From NCBI GenBank assembly GCA_965219015.1, contig CBDCNH010000005.1, positions 434,001 through 498,000 of the forward strand: a stretch of DNA of 64,000 bases. Direction: 5' to 3'. This stretch comes from CBDCNH01 sp965219015 (GTDB taxonomy: Bacteria; Pseudomonadota; Alphaproteobacteria; Rhodobacterales; Rhodobacteraceae). A program made the translations under genes and the position numbers. The notes beneath the pieces are model-generated. The model saw only the letters and a list, made by a program, of their open reading frames with translations, had not been told where the DNA came from and did not search any database. Position 1 is the stretch's first letter; each line of letters opens with the position of its first letter. This document shows positions 29,509 to 39,374 of the stretch, one piece after another.

Positions 29509-29723
29509 CTCGCAAAATTGCACGCATCTGCGAACCAGAGATCAGATCAAGTGTCCTAGATATTACTGAAGATGACTTTGAGCGGACGTCTGCTTATCCG
29601 GACGATTGCTTTCCAAACGCAGAGTTTGTAAGAATCTATCGAATCCACAAGCTTCGCGTAAGAAAATGGATAAAGTGTAAGGATGCGCTCATCAGAAAAG
29701 TTGAGATGGCATTGCTTGTATGA
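29478..29723 (+). pseudogene. Downstream frame of the split hypothetical gene
   Basis: This frame overlaps the end of the preceding ORF and continues for 81 codons with protein-like sequence (IIARKIARICEPEIRSSV, then DDCFPNAEFVRIYRIHKLRV). It has no good start codon of its own, only a TTG with no clear ribosome site. The simplest reading is one gene of about 205 codons, 29110-29723, broken by a one-base indel in the T-run. A second independent gene is less likely. Confidence 0.45.
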
Positions 29724-29774
29724 GCTTTATCTTGGTCGTAATTTTATTGCGTCGCAAGCCCACCTCGCCCCACC

Positions 29775-30647
29775 CTACTTCACCGCCCCCGCCGCCATGC
29801 CCTTGATGATGAAGCGCTCGAGGGCGATGCCGACGGCGACGAGGGGGGCGATGGCGGCGGTGGAGAGGGCGGCCATTGCCCACCAGTTGATGCCCTGGCT
29901 GCCGGTCTGGCTCGCGACCATCACGGGCAGCGTGTTGGCGCGCGTCGAGGTGAGGAGGGCGGCGAAGAAGTACTCGTTCCAGGTCAGCACCAGGCTCAGG
30001 ATGAACGCGGCCACCATCCCCGGCAGCGCAATCGGGAGCACGATCTGCAGGAACGCGCCCCAGATGCCGAGGCCGTCGACGAGCGCCGCCTCCTCGAGCT
30101 CGATCGGGATCGAGGTGAACTGGTCGCGCATGATCCACACCACGATCGGCAACACCGTCAGCGTGTAGATCATCACGAGCCCGACGCGGCTGTCGGTGAG
30201 GGCGAGCTCCTTGTAAAGGACGAGGAACGGCAGTGCCAGCACCACCGGCGGCAGGATGAGCTGGCTGAGGAAGAAGAACGAGATGTCCTTGTTCCGCATG
30301 AACCCGAAGCGGAACGAGAACCGCGAGAGCCCGTAGGCCGCGAGCGAGCCCAGCACCACCGCGAGCGCCGAGGCGGCGACCGACGTGACGACGGAGTTCC
30401 AGAACCGGCGCAGGAACTCGGCGCGGACGGTCGAGACCTGCCCGATGGTTTCGGGCGAGAGGCCGAGCGAGCGCCAGCCGATCCATTTCGGGGTGAAGTC
30501 CACCCAAGGCACGATGCGCCCCTGCGTGACGTCGGCGGCGGCCTTGAACGAGGTGGTGACGGACCAGTAGATCGGGAACAGGCAGATCACCGACCAGAGG
30601 ACGAGCGCGCCGTAGATCGCGGCCCGGCCCGCGAGCGCGCGGCTCAC
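29775..30647 (-). CDS. Sugar ABC transporter permease, MalG type
   Basis: A 290-residue permease with six membrane segments and the CUT1 EAA loop: IPIELEEAALVDGLGIWGAFLQIVLPIALPG (two parts). The GTG at 30647 overlaps the stop of the MalF-type gene as GTGA, so the two are translationally coupled. Its last codon is the first GC-rich sequence after the AT-rich patch at 29.06-29.77 kb. Together with the MalF-like gene, the binding protein at 32.9-34.6 kb and the ATPase at 37.2 kb it would form one importer. Confidence 0.92.
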   Translation of the reverse strand: MSRALAGRAAIYGALVLWSVICLFPIYWSVTTSFKAAADVTQGRIVPWVDFTPKWIGWRSLGLSPETIGQVSTVRAEFLRRFWNSVVTSVAASALAVVLGSLAAYGLSRFSFRFGFMRNKDISFFFLSQLILPPVVLALPFLVLYKELALTDSRVGLVMIYTLTVLPIVVWIMRDQFTSIPIELEEAALVDGLGIWGAFLQIVLPIALPGMVAAFILSLVLTWNEYFFAALLTSTRANTLPVMVASQTGSQGINWWAMAALSTAAIAPLVAVGIALERFIIKGMAAGAVK

Positions 30648-31765
30648 TGGTCGATCCCGTGGCTGCGCCGCAGCGCGCGGTTGGCGAGGCCGAGGAGCAG
30701 CGTCACCACCACGACGATGAGCACGAGGTAGACCATCGCGAGGAGCGTGCCGTAGCCCACGTTGGAGCGGTCGCGGTACTCGCGGTAGATGAAGCTCGTG
30801 ACGCTGTCGGTGGCGCCGCCGGGGCCGCCGGAGGTGACGGTGATGATGATGTCCGCGAGCTTCAGCTTGAAGATCAGCCGGATCGCGAGGACCGTGACGC
30901 TCACCGGCAGCATCAGCGGGAACACCACCTCGCGAAACGTCGTCCAGCCTCGCGCGCCGTCGACGCGGGCGGCCTCGAGCACCTCGCGCGGCAGGCTCTG
31001 CAGCCCCGCGAGCAGCATGATCATCATGAACGGGATGAAGGTCCAGGCGTCCATCGCCATGATGCTGAACCGCGCGAGCGCCGGCGAGGCGAAGAACGCG
31101 GGATCCTCCCAGCCGAGCGCGCGGGCGAGGTGCGCGATGGGACCGAAGCGCGGCTCGAGCATCGACTTGCCGATCATCCACGACACCGCGACCGGGCTCA
31201 GCATCAGCGGCAAGAGGAACGTCACGCGCCAGAACTTCCGCGCCCGGATCTCCGAGTTGAGGAGCAGCGCGAGCCCGAAGGCGATGGCGTATTCGACGGC
31301 GATGGCGAGCACGTACCACACCATGTTGCCGAGCGCGTTCCAGTAGAACGGGTCGCGCCACATCTGGACGAGGTTCGCGGTGCCGTTGAAGCGCGGGCCG
31401 TTCGGGTTCGACAGGTTCCAGTCCGAGAGCGCGATGAACACGCCCGCGATGAGCGGGAACACCACCATCGCGACGGTGAAGAGCACCGCCGGCAGCACGA
31501 AGAGCGCCCGCTTGCCGCGCTCGCCGTGGATCATCGGCTGCGCGGCCGTCACCGCGACGGCCCAGAGCACGTAGGCCCAGAGCACCGGCCGCCACGTCGG
31601 GAACGCGGGGCCGACGAGCCCGCGCGCCGCCGCCGCCTGCCAGGCGAAGACGCCGACGAGAAGCGCGCCCGTGCCCCAGGCGAGCGCGCGGCCCGCCCGC
31701 ACGCGGCCCGGCGTCGGCGCGAGCGACGCGACGGTGTGGAGGCGGTCGTGGAGAAGGGCGGCCAT
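30644..31765 (-). CDS. Sugar ABC transporter permease, MalF type
   Basis: A 373-residue membrane protein of the CUT1 family, with EAA loop LPREVLEAARVDGARGWTTF and about eight hydrophobic segments. The N-terminal extension (about 90 residues with two extra membrane segments) is longer than in UgpA. The start at the ATG at 31765 gives MAALLHDRLHTVASLAP. An open frame extends to 31927 but overlaps the divergent dps gene. It is the first gene of the two-permease operon and is divergent from dps. Confidence 0.9.
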   Translation of the reverse strand: MAALLHDRLHTVASLAPTPGRVRAGRALAWGTGALLVGVFAWQAAAARGLVGPAFPTWRPVLWAYVLWAVAVTAAQPMIHGERGKRALFVLPAVLFTVAMVVFPLIAGVFIALSDWNLSNPNGPRFNGTANLVQMWRDPFYWNALGNMVWYVLAIAVEYAIAFGLALLLNSEIRARKFWRVTFLLPLMLSPVAVSWMIGKSMLEPRFGPIAHLARALGWEDPAFFASPALARFSIMAMDAWTFIPFMMIMLLAGLQSLPREVLEAARVDGARGWTTFREVVFPLMLPVSVTVLAIRLIFKLKLADIIITVTSGGPGGATDSVTSFIYREYRDRSNVGYGTLLAMVYLVLIVVVVTLLLGLANRALRRSHGIDQ

Positions 31766-31908
31766 GCCGTGGAGCCTAGCCGGGCGCTCGGCGGCTGTTA
31801 AGCCTTCGCGCGCCGGCCTCTCCGGGTCCGCTTCGCGCTGGCCCCGCATCCTTGGAACCGCGCGCGCCTCGCCGCCATTGAGCCGCGAGCCCCCAGAGGA
31901 GATCTTAC

Positions 31909-32436
31909 ATGGCGACCAGAGACGCAAAGACCGAGCGCACCGCGCCGCTCCGCACGCCGACGAAGCTCGGGCAGAATGCGCGGGAAGACATCTCGGGGGC
32001 GCTGACCGAGCTCCTGGCGGATGTCTTCGCGGCTTATTTCAAGACGAAGAACTTCCACTGGCACATGTCGGGCCCGCATTTCCGGGACTACCACCTGATG
32101 CTCGACGATCAGGCCACCGAGATCCTCGCCACCACCGACGCCATCGCCGAGCGCGCCCGCAAGCTCGGCGGCACCACGCTGCGCTCGATCGGACACGCCA
32201 ACCGCCTCAAGCGCATGGCCGACAACGATGCGGATTACGTGACGCCGAAGGACATGCTGGCGGAGCTTCGCGACGACAACGAGCGGCTCACCGAGTGGAT
32301 GCGCGGCGTCCACGAGCTCTGCGACGAGCACGAGGACGTGGCGACGGCGAGCCTCCTCGAGAACTGGATCGACGAGGCCGAGGAGCGCGTCTGGTTCCTC
32401 TTCGAGACGACGCGCGATCAGGTGGACGGGGCCTGA
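31909..32436 (+). CDS. dps: Dps-family DNA-protecting ferritin-like protein
   Basis: A 175-residue Dps. The ferroxidase ligands lie in FKTKNFHWHMSGPHFRDYHLMLDDQATEI, with the His, Asp and Glu pattern between subunits, and the C-terminal helix ends WFLFETTRDQ. The N-terminus is basic, as in DNA-binding Dps. It stores iron and protects DNA under oxidative stress or starvation. It sits between permease and binding-protein genes of one sugar importer although functionally unrelated, and a ribosome site AGGAG precedes the ATG. Confidence 0.95.
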   Translation: MATRDAKTERTAPLRTPTKLGQNAREDISGALTELLADVFAAYFKTKNFHWHMSGPHFRDYHLMLDDQATEILATTDAIAERARKLGGTTLRSIGHANRLKRMADNDADYVTPKDMLAELRDDNERLTEWMRGVHELCDEHEDVATASLLENWIDEAEERVWFLFETTRDQVDGA

Positions 32437-32438
32437 GC

Positions 32439-32678
32439 ATGGCGCACATCACCTACCGTGTGATCGAGCACGACGGCGGCTGGGCCTACGAGGCGCGCGG
32501 CACGTTCTCTGAGCCCTATCCGACGCATGACGCCGCCCTCGAGGCGGCCCGCCGCGCCGCGGTGGAGCAGCAGCGCCCCGACGAGACGACCGGCATCTCG
32601 TGGGAGGACGACAAGGGCCTCTGGCACGACGAGGTTGCGTCCGGCGACGACCGCCCGGAGACCGAGGTTGAGGAGTAG
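32439..32678 (+). CDS. DUF2188-like small protein
   Basis: A 79-residue protein starting 2 bases after the dps stop, so probably co-transcribed. The sequence ITYRVIEHDGGWAYEARGTFSEPYPTHDAALEAARRAA (two parts) is the DUF2188-type fold of a short beta sheet and helix found in small stress-linked proteins. The C-terminus is acidic. Function unknown. Confidence 0.75.
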   Translation: MAHITYRVIEHDGGWAYEARGTFSEPYPTHDAALEAARRAAVEQQRPDETTGISWEDDKGLWHDEVASGDDRPETEVEE

Positions 32679-32943
32679 TCTGCCGCCTCCGGCGCGTCCC
32701 GGCGGGCGGACCGGCCCGCGTCCCAAGCGCCGCGATCAGACCTGCGGCGACCCGGGCTCGGACCGTCCACCGTTGATCGGCGGCAAGTTGTCCATGACCC
32801 GTTTTGTGCGTGCGCACCCGCAAGCCTGAGATGCCGGCTTCAGCGTCGAAATGCTTCCGCACAACCCGTTGCGCCGACCGGGTGTCGCCCTCGACCGACG
32901 CGGGCTGGCGGCCCGGCCCCCGCGCGGGGACCGGGCGGAGCGG

Positions 32944-34611
32944 TTAGAGCCCGAGCGAGGCCTTGTAGAGCTTGATCTGGCTGTCGCGGCCGATCTGGTC
33001 GGTGATCTTCTCCCAGGCCGCGGCGATGTTGTCCGCACCCTCCTGCGCGCTGAACTGGCCCGCATAGACCTTCGCGAGCTCGTCCTCGGCGGTCGAGTAG
33101 TACTGGAAGATGCCGGGGATGCGCGGCTCGAGGGCGGCGTTCGGGTGGTTGTAGGAGTTCTGCTCCGAGTCGAGGTAGCTCTGGATGTACGTCGGGTCGT
33201 AGCCGGCCTCGGTCCATTCCTCGATGTTGAAGTGGCTGTTGCGGTAGGGCTGGAAGCCCGACGGATAGGCCGAGCACCAGAGCGACAGATCCTTGCCGCC
33301 CAGATGCGCCGCCGCCGACCACGCCGCGCGGTGCTTCTTCTCGTCGCCGTCGACGCGCGCCATCACGTAGACGCCCCAGCCGAGATAGGCCATGTTCGGC
33401 GCGAAGTTCGGCCCCGATGCCAGCGTCTCCCATGCGCCCTTGGCATGGTTCCACACGTCGTCCGATCCCGGCAGGATGTCGAAGCCCACCACCTCGCCGA
33501 CGACCGACCCGTCCGAGGTCTGCGACGACGAGCCGACGTCGCCCCACCAGGCGCACATCGAGCCGGTGCCGGCGAGGAACTGCTGGAACGCGACCGTGCC
33601 CGGATCGGCGTTGAGCTGGTCCGCCGGCTGGTCCGCGAGCACGTCGAGCACGTCCTGGATCGCGCGCACGAAGGCCGGGTTGTTGACGCGCGGCTTCATC
33701 GTGTCGGGATCGAAGAGCCAGGCCTTGTCGTCGGGGTGCTTGGCGTAGGCGGTGGCGCGGCTCTCGAGGAAGTAGAACCCGAACCCGCCCCAGCCCTTCA
33801 GCGGGTCGAGGTAGCCGTAGGCCTGCCCGCCGAAGGGATCGTTCTTGCCCTTGAGGAACTTCGTGACCGCCTGCACCTGCTGCCAGGTCCGCGGCGCGGC
33901 CCAGGGCGTGTCGTTGCCCGCGGCCTTCCAGGCCTCCGCGAGCGCGTCGTCCGCGAAGTAGTCGGTGCGGTAGTTGAAGTTGTGGCAGTCGCCGTCGACC
34001 GACACGCGGTAGGTCTTGCCGTCCCAGGTGCCCACGGGCGCCTTGAGGTAGCCCACGTAGTCGTCCATCTCGATCTGCTGGGCGACCCAGTCCGGCATCA
34101 CGCTCGCGAGGCCCTTGCCGCAGACGTCGCCCTCGAAGGGCGCCCCCATCTCGCAGAGGTCGAAGTCCACCGTGCCGGTGGCGATCGACTGCTGCAGGCG
34201 CGCGTTGTAGTCGGCCTGCGCGAGGTCGATCCACGCGATCTTGGCGCCGGTGTAGTCCTCCCAGGGCTTCAGGAAGCCGCGGAAGAGGAAGTTGTGCAGG
34301 TTCTGGTTGTTGAGCCCCATGAAGGTCAGCTCGACGCCCGCGAACTCGCCTTCCTTGACCGCGGCCTTGGTGGCGTCGAGGCACATCGCGCCCACCTTCT
34401 GCCAGTCGGCGTCCGTCGGCGATCCGGCGCCGACGCCGGGGATCTTCAGGATCTCCGCCCGGAGCGAGGACTGCGCCGCCGCCCGGCCCGCCAGCGCGCC
34501 CGTGAGCCCGCCCGACGCCGCGGCCAGTGCGCCGAGGCTCGCGGCCCCCTGCAGCATCCCGCGCCGCGTCATCCGCCCGGCGACGAGCGCCTCGTACAAT
34601 CCGACCTTCAT
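32944..34611 (-). CDS. Sugar ABC transporter binding protein, Tat-exported, large
   Basis: A 555-residue extracellular solute-binding protein of the CUT1 type. The N-terminus MTRRGMLQGAASLGALAAAS carries a twin-arginine motif (Arg16-Arg17) and a hydrophobic stretch, indicating Tat export. The mature protein is longer than typical (about 400-450) and holds many Trp/Tyr residues. It is on the same strand as the permeases but separated from them by the divergently oriented dps-DUF2188 pair. The upstream side borders the AT-rich restriction-modification island. Confidence 0.9.
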   Translation of the reverse strand: MKVGLYEALVAGRMTRRGMLQGAASLGALAAASGGLTGALAGRAAAQSSLRAEILKIPGVGAGSPTDADWQKVGAMCLDATKAAVKEGEFAGVELTFMGLNNQNLHNFLFRGFLKPWEDYTGAKIAWIDLAQADYNARLQQSIATGTVDFDLCEMGAPFEGDVCGKGLASVMPDWVAQQIEMDDYVGYLKAPVGTWDGKTYRVSVDGDCHNFNYRTDYFADDALAEAWKAAGNDTPWAAPRTWQQVQAVTKFLKGKNDPFGGQAYGYLDPLKGWGGFGFYFLESRATAYAKHPDDKAWLFDPDTMKPRVNNPAFVRAIQDVLDVLADQPADQLNADPGTVAFQQFLAGTGSMCAWWGDVGSSSQTSDGSVVGEVVGFDILPGSDDVWNHAKGAWETLASGPNFAPNMAYLGWGVYVMARVDGDEKKHRAAWSAAAHLGGKDLSLWCSAYPSGFQPYRNSHFNIEEWTEAGYDPTYIQSYLDSEQNSYNHPNAALEPRIPGIFQYYSTAEDELAKVYAGQFSAQEGADNIAAAWEKITDQIGRDSQIKLYKASLGL

Positions 34612-34779
34612 GCCGACCCTCCCAGATCCGGCGCGGCCCGGCGCGTCGCCGGCGCCCGCGTCCCGGCGCCGATGATGGCCGAACCGCGTACCCTGTCAAC
34701 GGGGCGCTGGAGAGTAACGCCAAGCTCGTTCAGACCCTTGGCTGTCTAAGAAAGAATCGCGCGGCGCGATGCTCTGCTT

Positions 34780-34796
34780 CAACGTTTTACACGTTG
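34780..34796. promoter_or_regulatory. Inverted repeat, possible operator
   Basis: CAACGT and ACGTTG form a perfect 6-bp inverted repeat with a 5-base spacer, followed 9 bases later by the palindrome AAACGTTT (34806-34813). Such paired sites upstream of a sugar binding-protein gene look like a repressor operator of the LacI type, or a control site for the restriction-modification genes. No matching regulator gene lies beside it. Confidence 0.35.
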
Positions 34797-34819
34797 CGTT
34801 ACGCCAAACGTTTCGCCTA

Positions 34820-34825
34820 TATAAT
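34820..34825 (+). promoter_or_regulatory. Candidate -10 box for the methyltransferase gene
   Basis: A perfect TATAAT on the plus strand, about 150 bases before the methyltransferase start. A weak TTGCGT lies 20 bases upstream, longer than the ideal spacing, and overlaps the inverted repeat at 34780-34796. Confidence 0.35.
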
Positions 34826-34978
34826 AGGACGACTTAGACGGCCAGTTTTCACGGGTTACGAAAAACGCAACTGCCACGAATAAGAGTGAGATTATAATGC
34901 TATAAAACCTTGGCGAGCATCTTCGAGATAGCAGAATGTTAGATATTAATCCACGAGAAACAACTAAGTGGAGCTATA

Positions 34979-36235
34979 ATGCAAACTGAGCGCTCCGGTG
35001 CCTTCACCGACAACATGAGGTTACCGGTGCATCGTTGGTTTCGGTATTCCGCTGGCTTCTCCGCGCAATGGGCGGAGTCAGTGCTTCGATCGAGTGGCGG
35101 AAATGAAGAGGACATCGTGTTTGATCCCTTTGCTGGATGCGGTACGACTTTGCTTGCAGCCCAGCGATGTAACAGACCAAATGTGGGGAGTGAAAACCAT
35201 CCGTTTGTTGCGCGTATTGCGCGTGCAAAGCTTTGCTGGTCAGCAGACGAGCGTCATCTATTTGACGCTGGAGCTCGACTACTTTCTTCGGCAATTGCGC
35301 AAGTTGAAACAATTCGTGATCAGCCTCCACAACTCCTAGTAGATTGTTATACACCAGAAGTTTTGCGGCGGCTTGATGCTCTAAAGAGCGTATTAATTGA
35401 GCAACCTGAGAGTGATCCGGCCATTGCTAACCTTTTATGGCTAGTTATCACGGCATTACTTAGAAAATGTAGTGGCGTTGGAACGGCTCAATGGCAGTAT
35501 GTACTTCCAAAAAGGTCTAAAGTAAGGGTTACTGACCCATTTAAAGGATTTCAAGAGACCTTAGAAATGTTTTGTCTCGATATGTGTGAGCTCAAGAAGG
35601 TCGGGTCGTCTTTTAATTCTGATTTACGTCTCGATGACTCGCGCACTTTACAAAGCTTCGGCGCGCTGAAAGGCAAGGTTGGTCAGGTTCTCACGTCTCC
35701 TCCATACCCTAATAACTACGATTACGCGGACGCAACTCGCCTTGAAATGACATTCTGGGGCGAAGTGAGTAGTTGGAGAGACCTGCAAGGTGCAGTAAGG
35801 CATCGCTTGGTGCGGTCATGCTCTCAGCATAGCGCTGCCGAGAAACTTGAGTTAGCTGACCTCTTAAAGGAGCCCGGGATCTCCTCAATTAGAGAAGACT
35901 TGACGGACGTCTGCTCAGAGCTTTCGCGTGTGCGTGAGACTAGGGCTGGAAGAAAAACTTATCACACAATGATAGCTGCCTATTTCGGAGATTTAGCTAA
36001 AACATTCAATGCGTTACGTCCTCTCTGTAAGCCCGGCGCAAGCTTGTGCTTTGTGATTGGGGACTCCGCTCCCTACGGGGTGCATGTTCCAGTCGAATCA
36101 TGGCTGACACGGCTCGCAGTCGCATCAGGATTTACCTATAGTGGTTTTGAGAAGGTACGTGACCGAAACCTGAAGTGGAAGAACCGAAAGCACCGCGTTC
36201 CGCTTTTAGAGGGTAACCTTTGGCTGAGGAGCTAG
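34979..36235 (+). CDS. DNA methyltransferase of a restriction-modification system
   Basis: A 418-residue protein with the S-adenosylmethionine motif DPFAGCGTT (49-57) and the catalytic motif TSPPYPNNYDYAD (239-251), typical of amino-methyltransferases acting on adenine N6 or cytosine N4. The AdoMet motif precedes the catalytic one. A good AAGTGGAG lies ahead of the ATG. The gene is AT-rich in codon choice (many AAA, TTA, ATT) unlike the flanking chromosome. It lies 4 bases upstream of a putative endonuclease gene, so both form a compact mobile unit. Target sequence unknown. Confidence 0.88.
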   Translation: MQTERSGAFTDNMRLPVHRWFRYSAGFSAQWAESVLRSSGGNEEDIVFDPFAGCGTTLLAAQRCNRPNVGSENHPFVARIARAKLCWSADERHLFDAGARLLSSAIAQVETIRDQPPQLLVDCYTPEVLRRLDALKSVLIEQPESDPAIANLLWLVITALLRKCSGVGTAQWQYVLPKRSKVRVTDPFKGFQETLEMFCLDMCELKKVGSSFNSDLRLDDSRTLQSFGALKGKVGQVLTSPPYPNNYDYADATRLEMTFWGEVSSWRDLQGAVRHRLVRSCSQHSAAEKLELADLLKEPGISSIREDLTDVCSELSRVRETRAGRKTYHTMIAAYFGDLAKTFNALRPLCKPGASLCFVIGDSAPYGVHVPVESWLTRLAVASGFTYSGFEKVRDRNLKWKNRKHRVPLLEGNLWLRS

Positions 36236-36239
36236 GATC

Positions 36240-37106
36240 ATGGCGGAGTCTCCCGCGCACCGCTTTGGACAAATTATTGGTGAGATGCTTGAAGAGATTT
36301 TACAACCTGTGTTGCAGGAGTTTTCTGATGGTCGAGGGTTATTTCTTGATAAGCACGGAATTCGTGCGGGTGTCCGTAAGGGTAAGAAACTTTCTTGGCA
36401 GGACTATTATGGTAATAGCCACGATCTGGATTTTGTCATAGAGAAGGCAGTGTCGCCCGGGGTTCAAGGACGGCCTGTTGCGTTTATCGAAGCCGCATGG
36501 AGGCGATATACTAAGCATTCGAAGAATAAGGTGCAGGAGATACAAGGTGCGATTTTACCGATTGCTGAGAAATATCGATACGATCGTCCTTTTTTAGGAG
36601 CAGTTTTGGCAGGTGAATTTACGCGCCCATCACTGAATCAACTTATCTCACATAATTTCTCGGTCGTTCACCTCCCTTATAATTCAATTGTGATGGCGTT
36701 TGCTGAAATTGGCATTGATGCACGTTTCGATGAGGGGACATCGGATGAGGAGTTCCGAAGTTGTAATGAGAAGATATCAGATTTGTCATTTGGTGACAGA
36801 CAGCGCTTGAAAGGATTGCTTGTAGGCTCAAATCGACAAGCCTTCGACCTGTTCTTCCTTAAGCTCCGTGAGAAACTTGATCGAATAGTAGATCGTGTGG
36901 TTATACTACCTTTGTTTGGTTCCTCTTTTGAGTTCTCTAGCGTAGATTACGCCGCCAACTTTCTACGAGAATTTGATGCAAAGCTTCCAACTGGAGAATT
37001 TCAAAAATACGAAGTTATTATCAAATTCTCTAATGGAGACAAGGTCGATGGGCTTTTTTCACAGAAGAATCAGGTACTAAACTTTTTAGAGTATGTCTCA
37101 GCCTGA
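36240..37106 (+). CDS. Putative restriction endonuclease
   Basis: A 288-residue protein starting behind AGGAG, 4 bases after the methyltransferase. The stretch HDLDFVIEK (61-69) followed by PVAFIEAAWRRYTKHSKNK (79-97) resembles the Asp...Glu core of PD-(D/E)xK nucleases in a variant form, where the usual second acidic-x-Lys is not exact. The genetic pairing and the AT-rich composition support a cognate nuclease. I do not recognise a named family, so the function rests partly on position. Confidence 0.65.
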   Translation: MAESPAHRFGQIIGEMLEEILQPVLQEFSDGRGLFLDKHGIRAGVRKGKKLSWQDYYGNSHDLDFVIEKAVSPGVQGRPVAFIEAAWRRYTKHSKNKVQEIQGAILPIAEKYRYDRPFLGAVLAGEFTRPSLNQLISHNFSVVHLPYNSIVMAFAEIGIDARFDEGTSDEEFRSCNEKISDLSFGDRQRLKGLLVGSNRQAFDLFFLKLREKLDRIVDRVVILPLFGSSFEFSSVDYAANFLREFDAKLPTGEFQKYEVIIKFSNGDKVDGLFSQKNQVLNFLEYVSA

Positions 37107-37222
37107 AGCAGAACTGCGTCGAATGGTTTCTTCTACCACGTCGACAAAGTTGGCAAGATGTCTCGGCATAGACAGCCCCCTTGGCAGCCGCTAGCGTCGC
37201 TTGGGAGCGCCGGGGAGGGCAG

Positions 37223-38259
<1,037 letters not shown>

Positions 38260-38263
<4 letters not shown>

Positions 38264-38895
38264 GGACGGTCCTCCTCTACGGCGACAGCAACACGCACGG
38301 CACGCTGCCGATGACGAGCCTCGACGGCGCCCGCCGGCTCGGGCCGGAGGAACGCTGGCCGGGCGTTCTCGCCGCCGGGCTCGGGCCGGGCTGGCGGGTG
38401 ATCGACGAGGGGCTCGGCGGCCGCACCACCGTCCACGACGACCCGGTCTCGGGCGCGCACAAGAACGGGCTCGCCGTGCTGCCCGCGGTGCTCGAGAGCC
38501 ACCAGCCCATCGACCTCGTGGCGGTGATGCTCGGCACCAACGACCTCAAGGCGCAGTTCGCCATGCCCGCGGTGCAGATCGCGCGCGCCGTCGAGCGCCT
38601 CCTGCGCGCGGCCTTCGCGAGCGGCGCGGGCCCGGACGGCGGGCCGCCGCGGCTCCTCCTCATCGCGCCGCCGCCGGTCCTCGAGGCGGGCTGCCTCGCC
38701 GAGATCTATGCCGGCGGCGCGGCGAAGTCGCGTCAGCTGGCCGCCTTCTATGCCGCAGCCGCGCAACGCACCGGGGCCACGTACCTCGACGCAGGCACCG
38801 TCGTCGCGTCCTCCCCCGTCGACGGCGTGCATTTCGACGGCCCCGCGCACGCGGCGCTCGGCCGTGCCGTCGCCGACCTGATCCGCAGCCTCTGA
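38260..38895 (+). CDS. SGNH/GDSL-family hydrolase
   Basis: A 211-residue esterase-like protein from a GTG overlapping the ATPase stop. Catalytic blocks of the SGNH fold are visible: YGDSNTHG (Ser), the glycine in DEGLGGRTT, VMLGTNDLK (Asn) and DGVHFDGPAHAALG (Asp-His). No signal peptide, so cytosolic. In a sugar-import operon it may remove acyl groups from imported sugars; this is inference. Confidence 0.88.
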
Positions 38896-38906
38896 AGGAG
38901 CCGACC

Positions 38907-39374
38907 ATGCTGAAGGGCATCCCGCCCATCCTCAACGCCGAGGTGCTGCACGCGCTTCGCGCGATGGGCCACGGCGACGACCTCGTGATCTGCGACGCGA
39001 ACTTCCCCGCGGCCTCGGTCGCCGAGGACACCGTGCGGGGCGAGCTCCTCCGCATCGACCGGCCCGTCGTCGAGGTCGTCCGCGCGGTGCTGGCGCTGCT
39101 GCCGCTCGACACCTTCGTCGAGGACGCGGTGGCGCGGATGCAGGTCGTCGGCGAGCCCGACACGATCCTGCCGGTGATGCAGGAGGTGCAGGCCGAGGTG
39201 GACGCCGCGGCGGGCGAGGCGATGCCGCTCTGTCCCATCGAGCGCTTCGCGTTCTACGATCGCGCGCGCGAGGCCTATGCGGTGATCCAGACCTCGGAGC
39301 GCCGCTTCTACGGCTGCTTCGCGTTCCGCAAGGGCGTGTTCGCCCCCGAGGTGCAGCTCGGCCCTGACGCATGA
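38907..39374 (+). CDS. fucU: RbsD/FucU-family sugar mutarotase
   Basis: A 155-residue protein matching FucU. It has MLKGIPPILNAEVLHALRAMGHGD with the catalytic His, the central FVEDAVARMQVVGEPD, and FYDRAREAYAVIQTSERRFYGCFAFRKG (two parts) at the end. It interconverts alpha and beta anomers of L-fucose or a related pyranose, which would supply the anomer used by the aldose dehydrogenase. It overlaps the ribokinase gene by 4 bases. RbsD for ribose is the alternative, but the RRFYGCFAFRKG tail is of FucU type. Confidence 0.88.
   Translation: MLKGIPPILNAEVLHALRAMGHGDDLVICDANFPAASVAEDTVRGELLRIDRPVVEVVRAVLALLPLDTFVEDAVARMQVVGEPDTILPVMQEVQAEVDAAAGEAMPLCPIERFAFYDRAREAYAVIQTSERRFYGCFAFRKGVFAPEVQLGPDA

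Larger units (their letters stand above)
34612..34978. other. Gene-free transition into the AT-rich island
   Basis: About 370 bases with no convincing gene. GC-rich up to about 34690, then increasingly AT-rich. It should contain the promoter of the binding-protein gene (minus strand) and that of the methyltransferase gene (plus strand). An inverted repeat and a TATAAT box are annotated separately. Confidence 0.5.

Noticed and set aside
29478..29723. Independent small gene
   Set aside because: No ATG or GTG with ribosome site at its beginning; better explained as the second half of the split gene starting at 29110.
34690..37150. Insertion sequence or transposon ends at the restriction-modification island
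   Set aside because: No transposase, integrase or clear terminal repeats or target duplication found at the composition borders.
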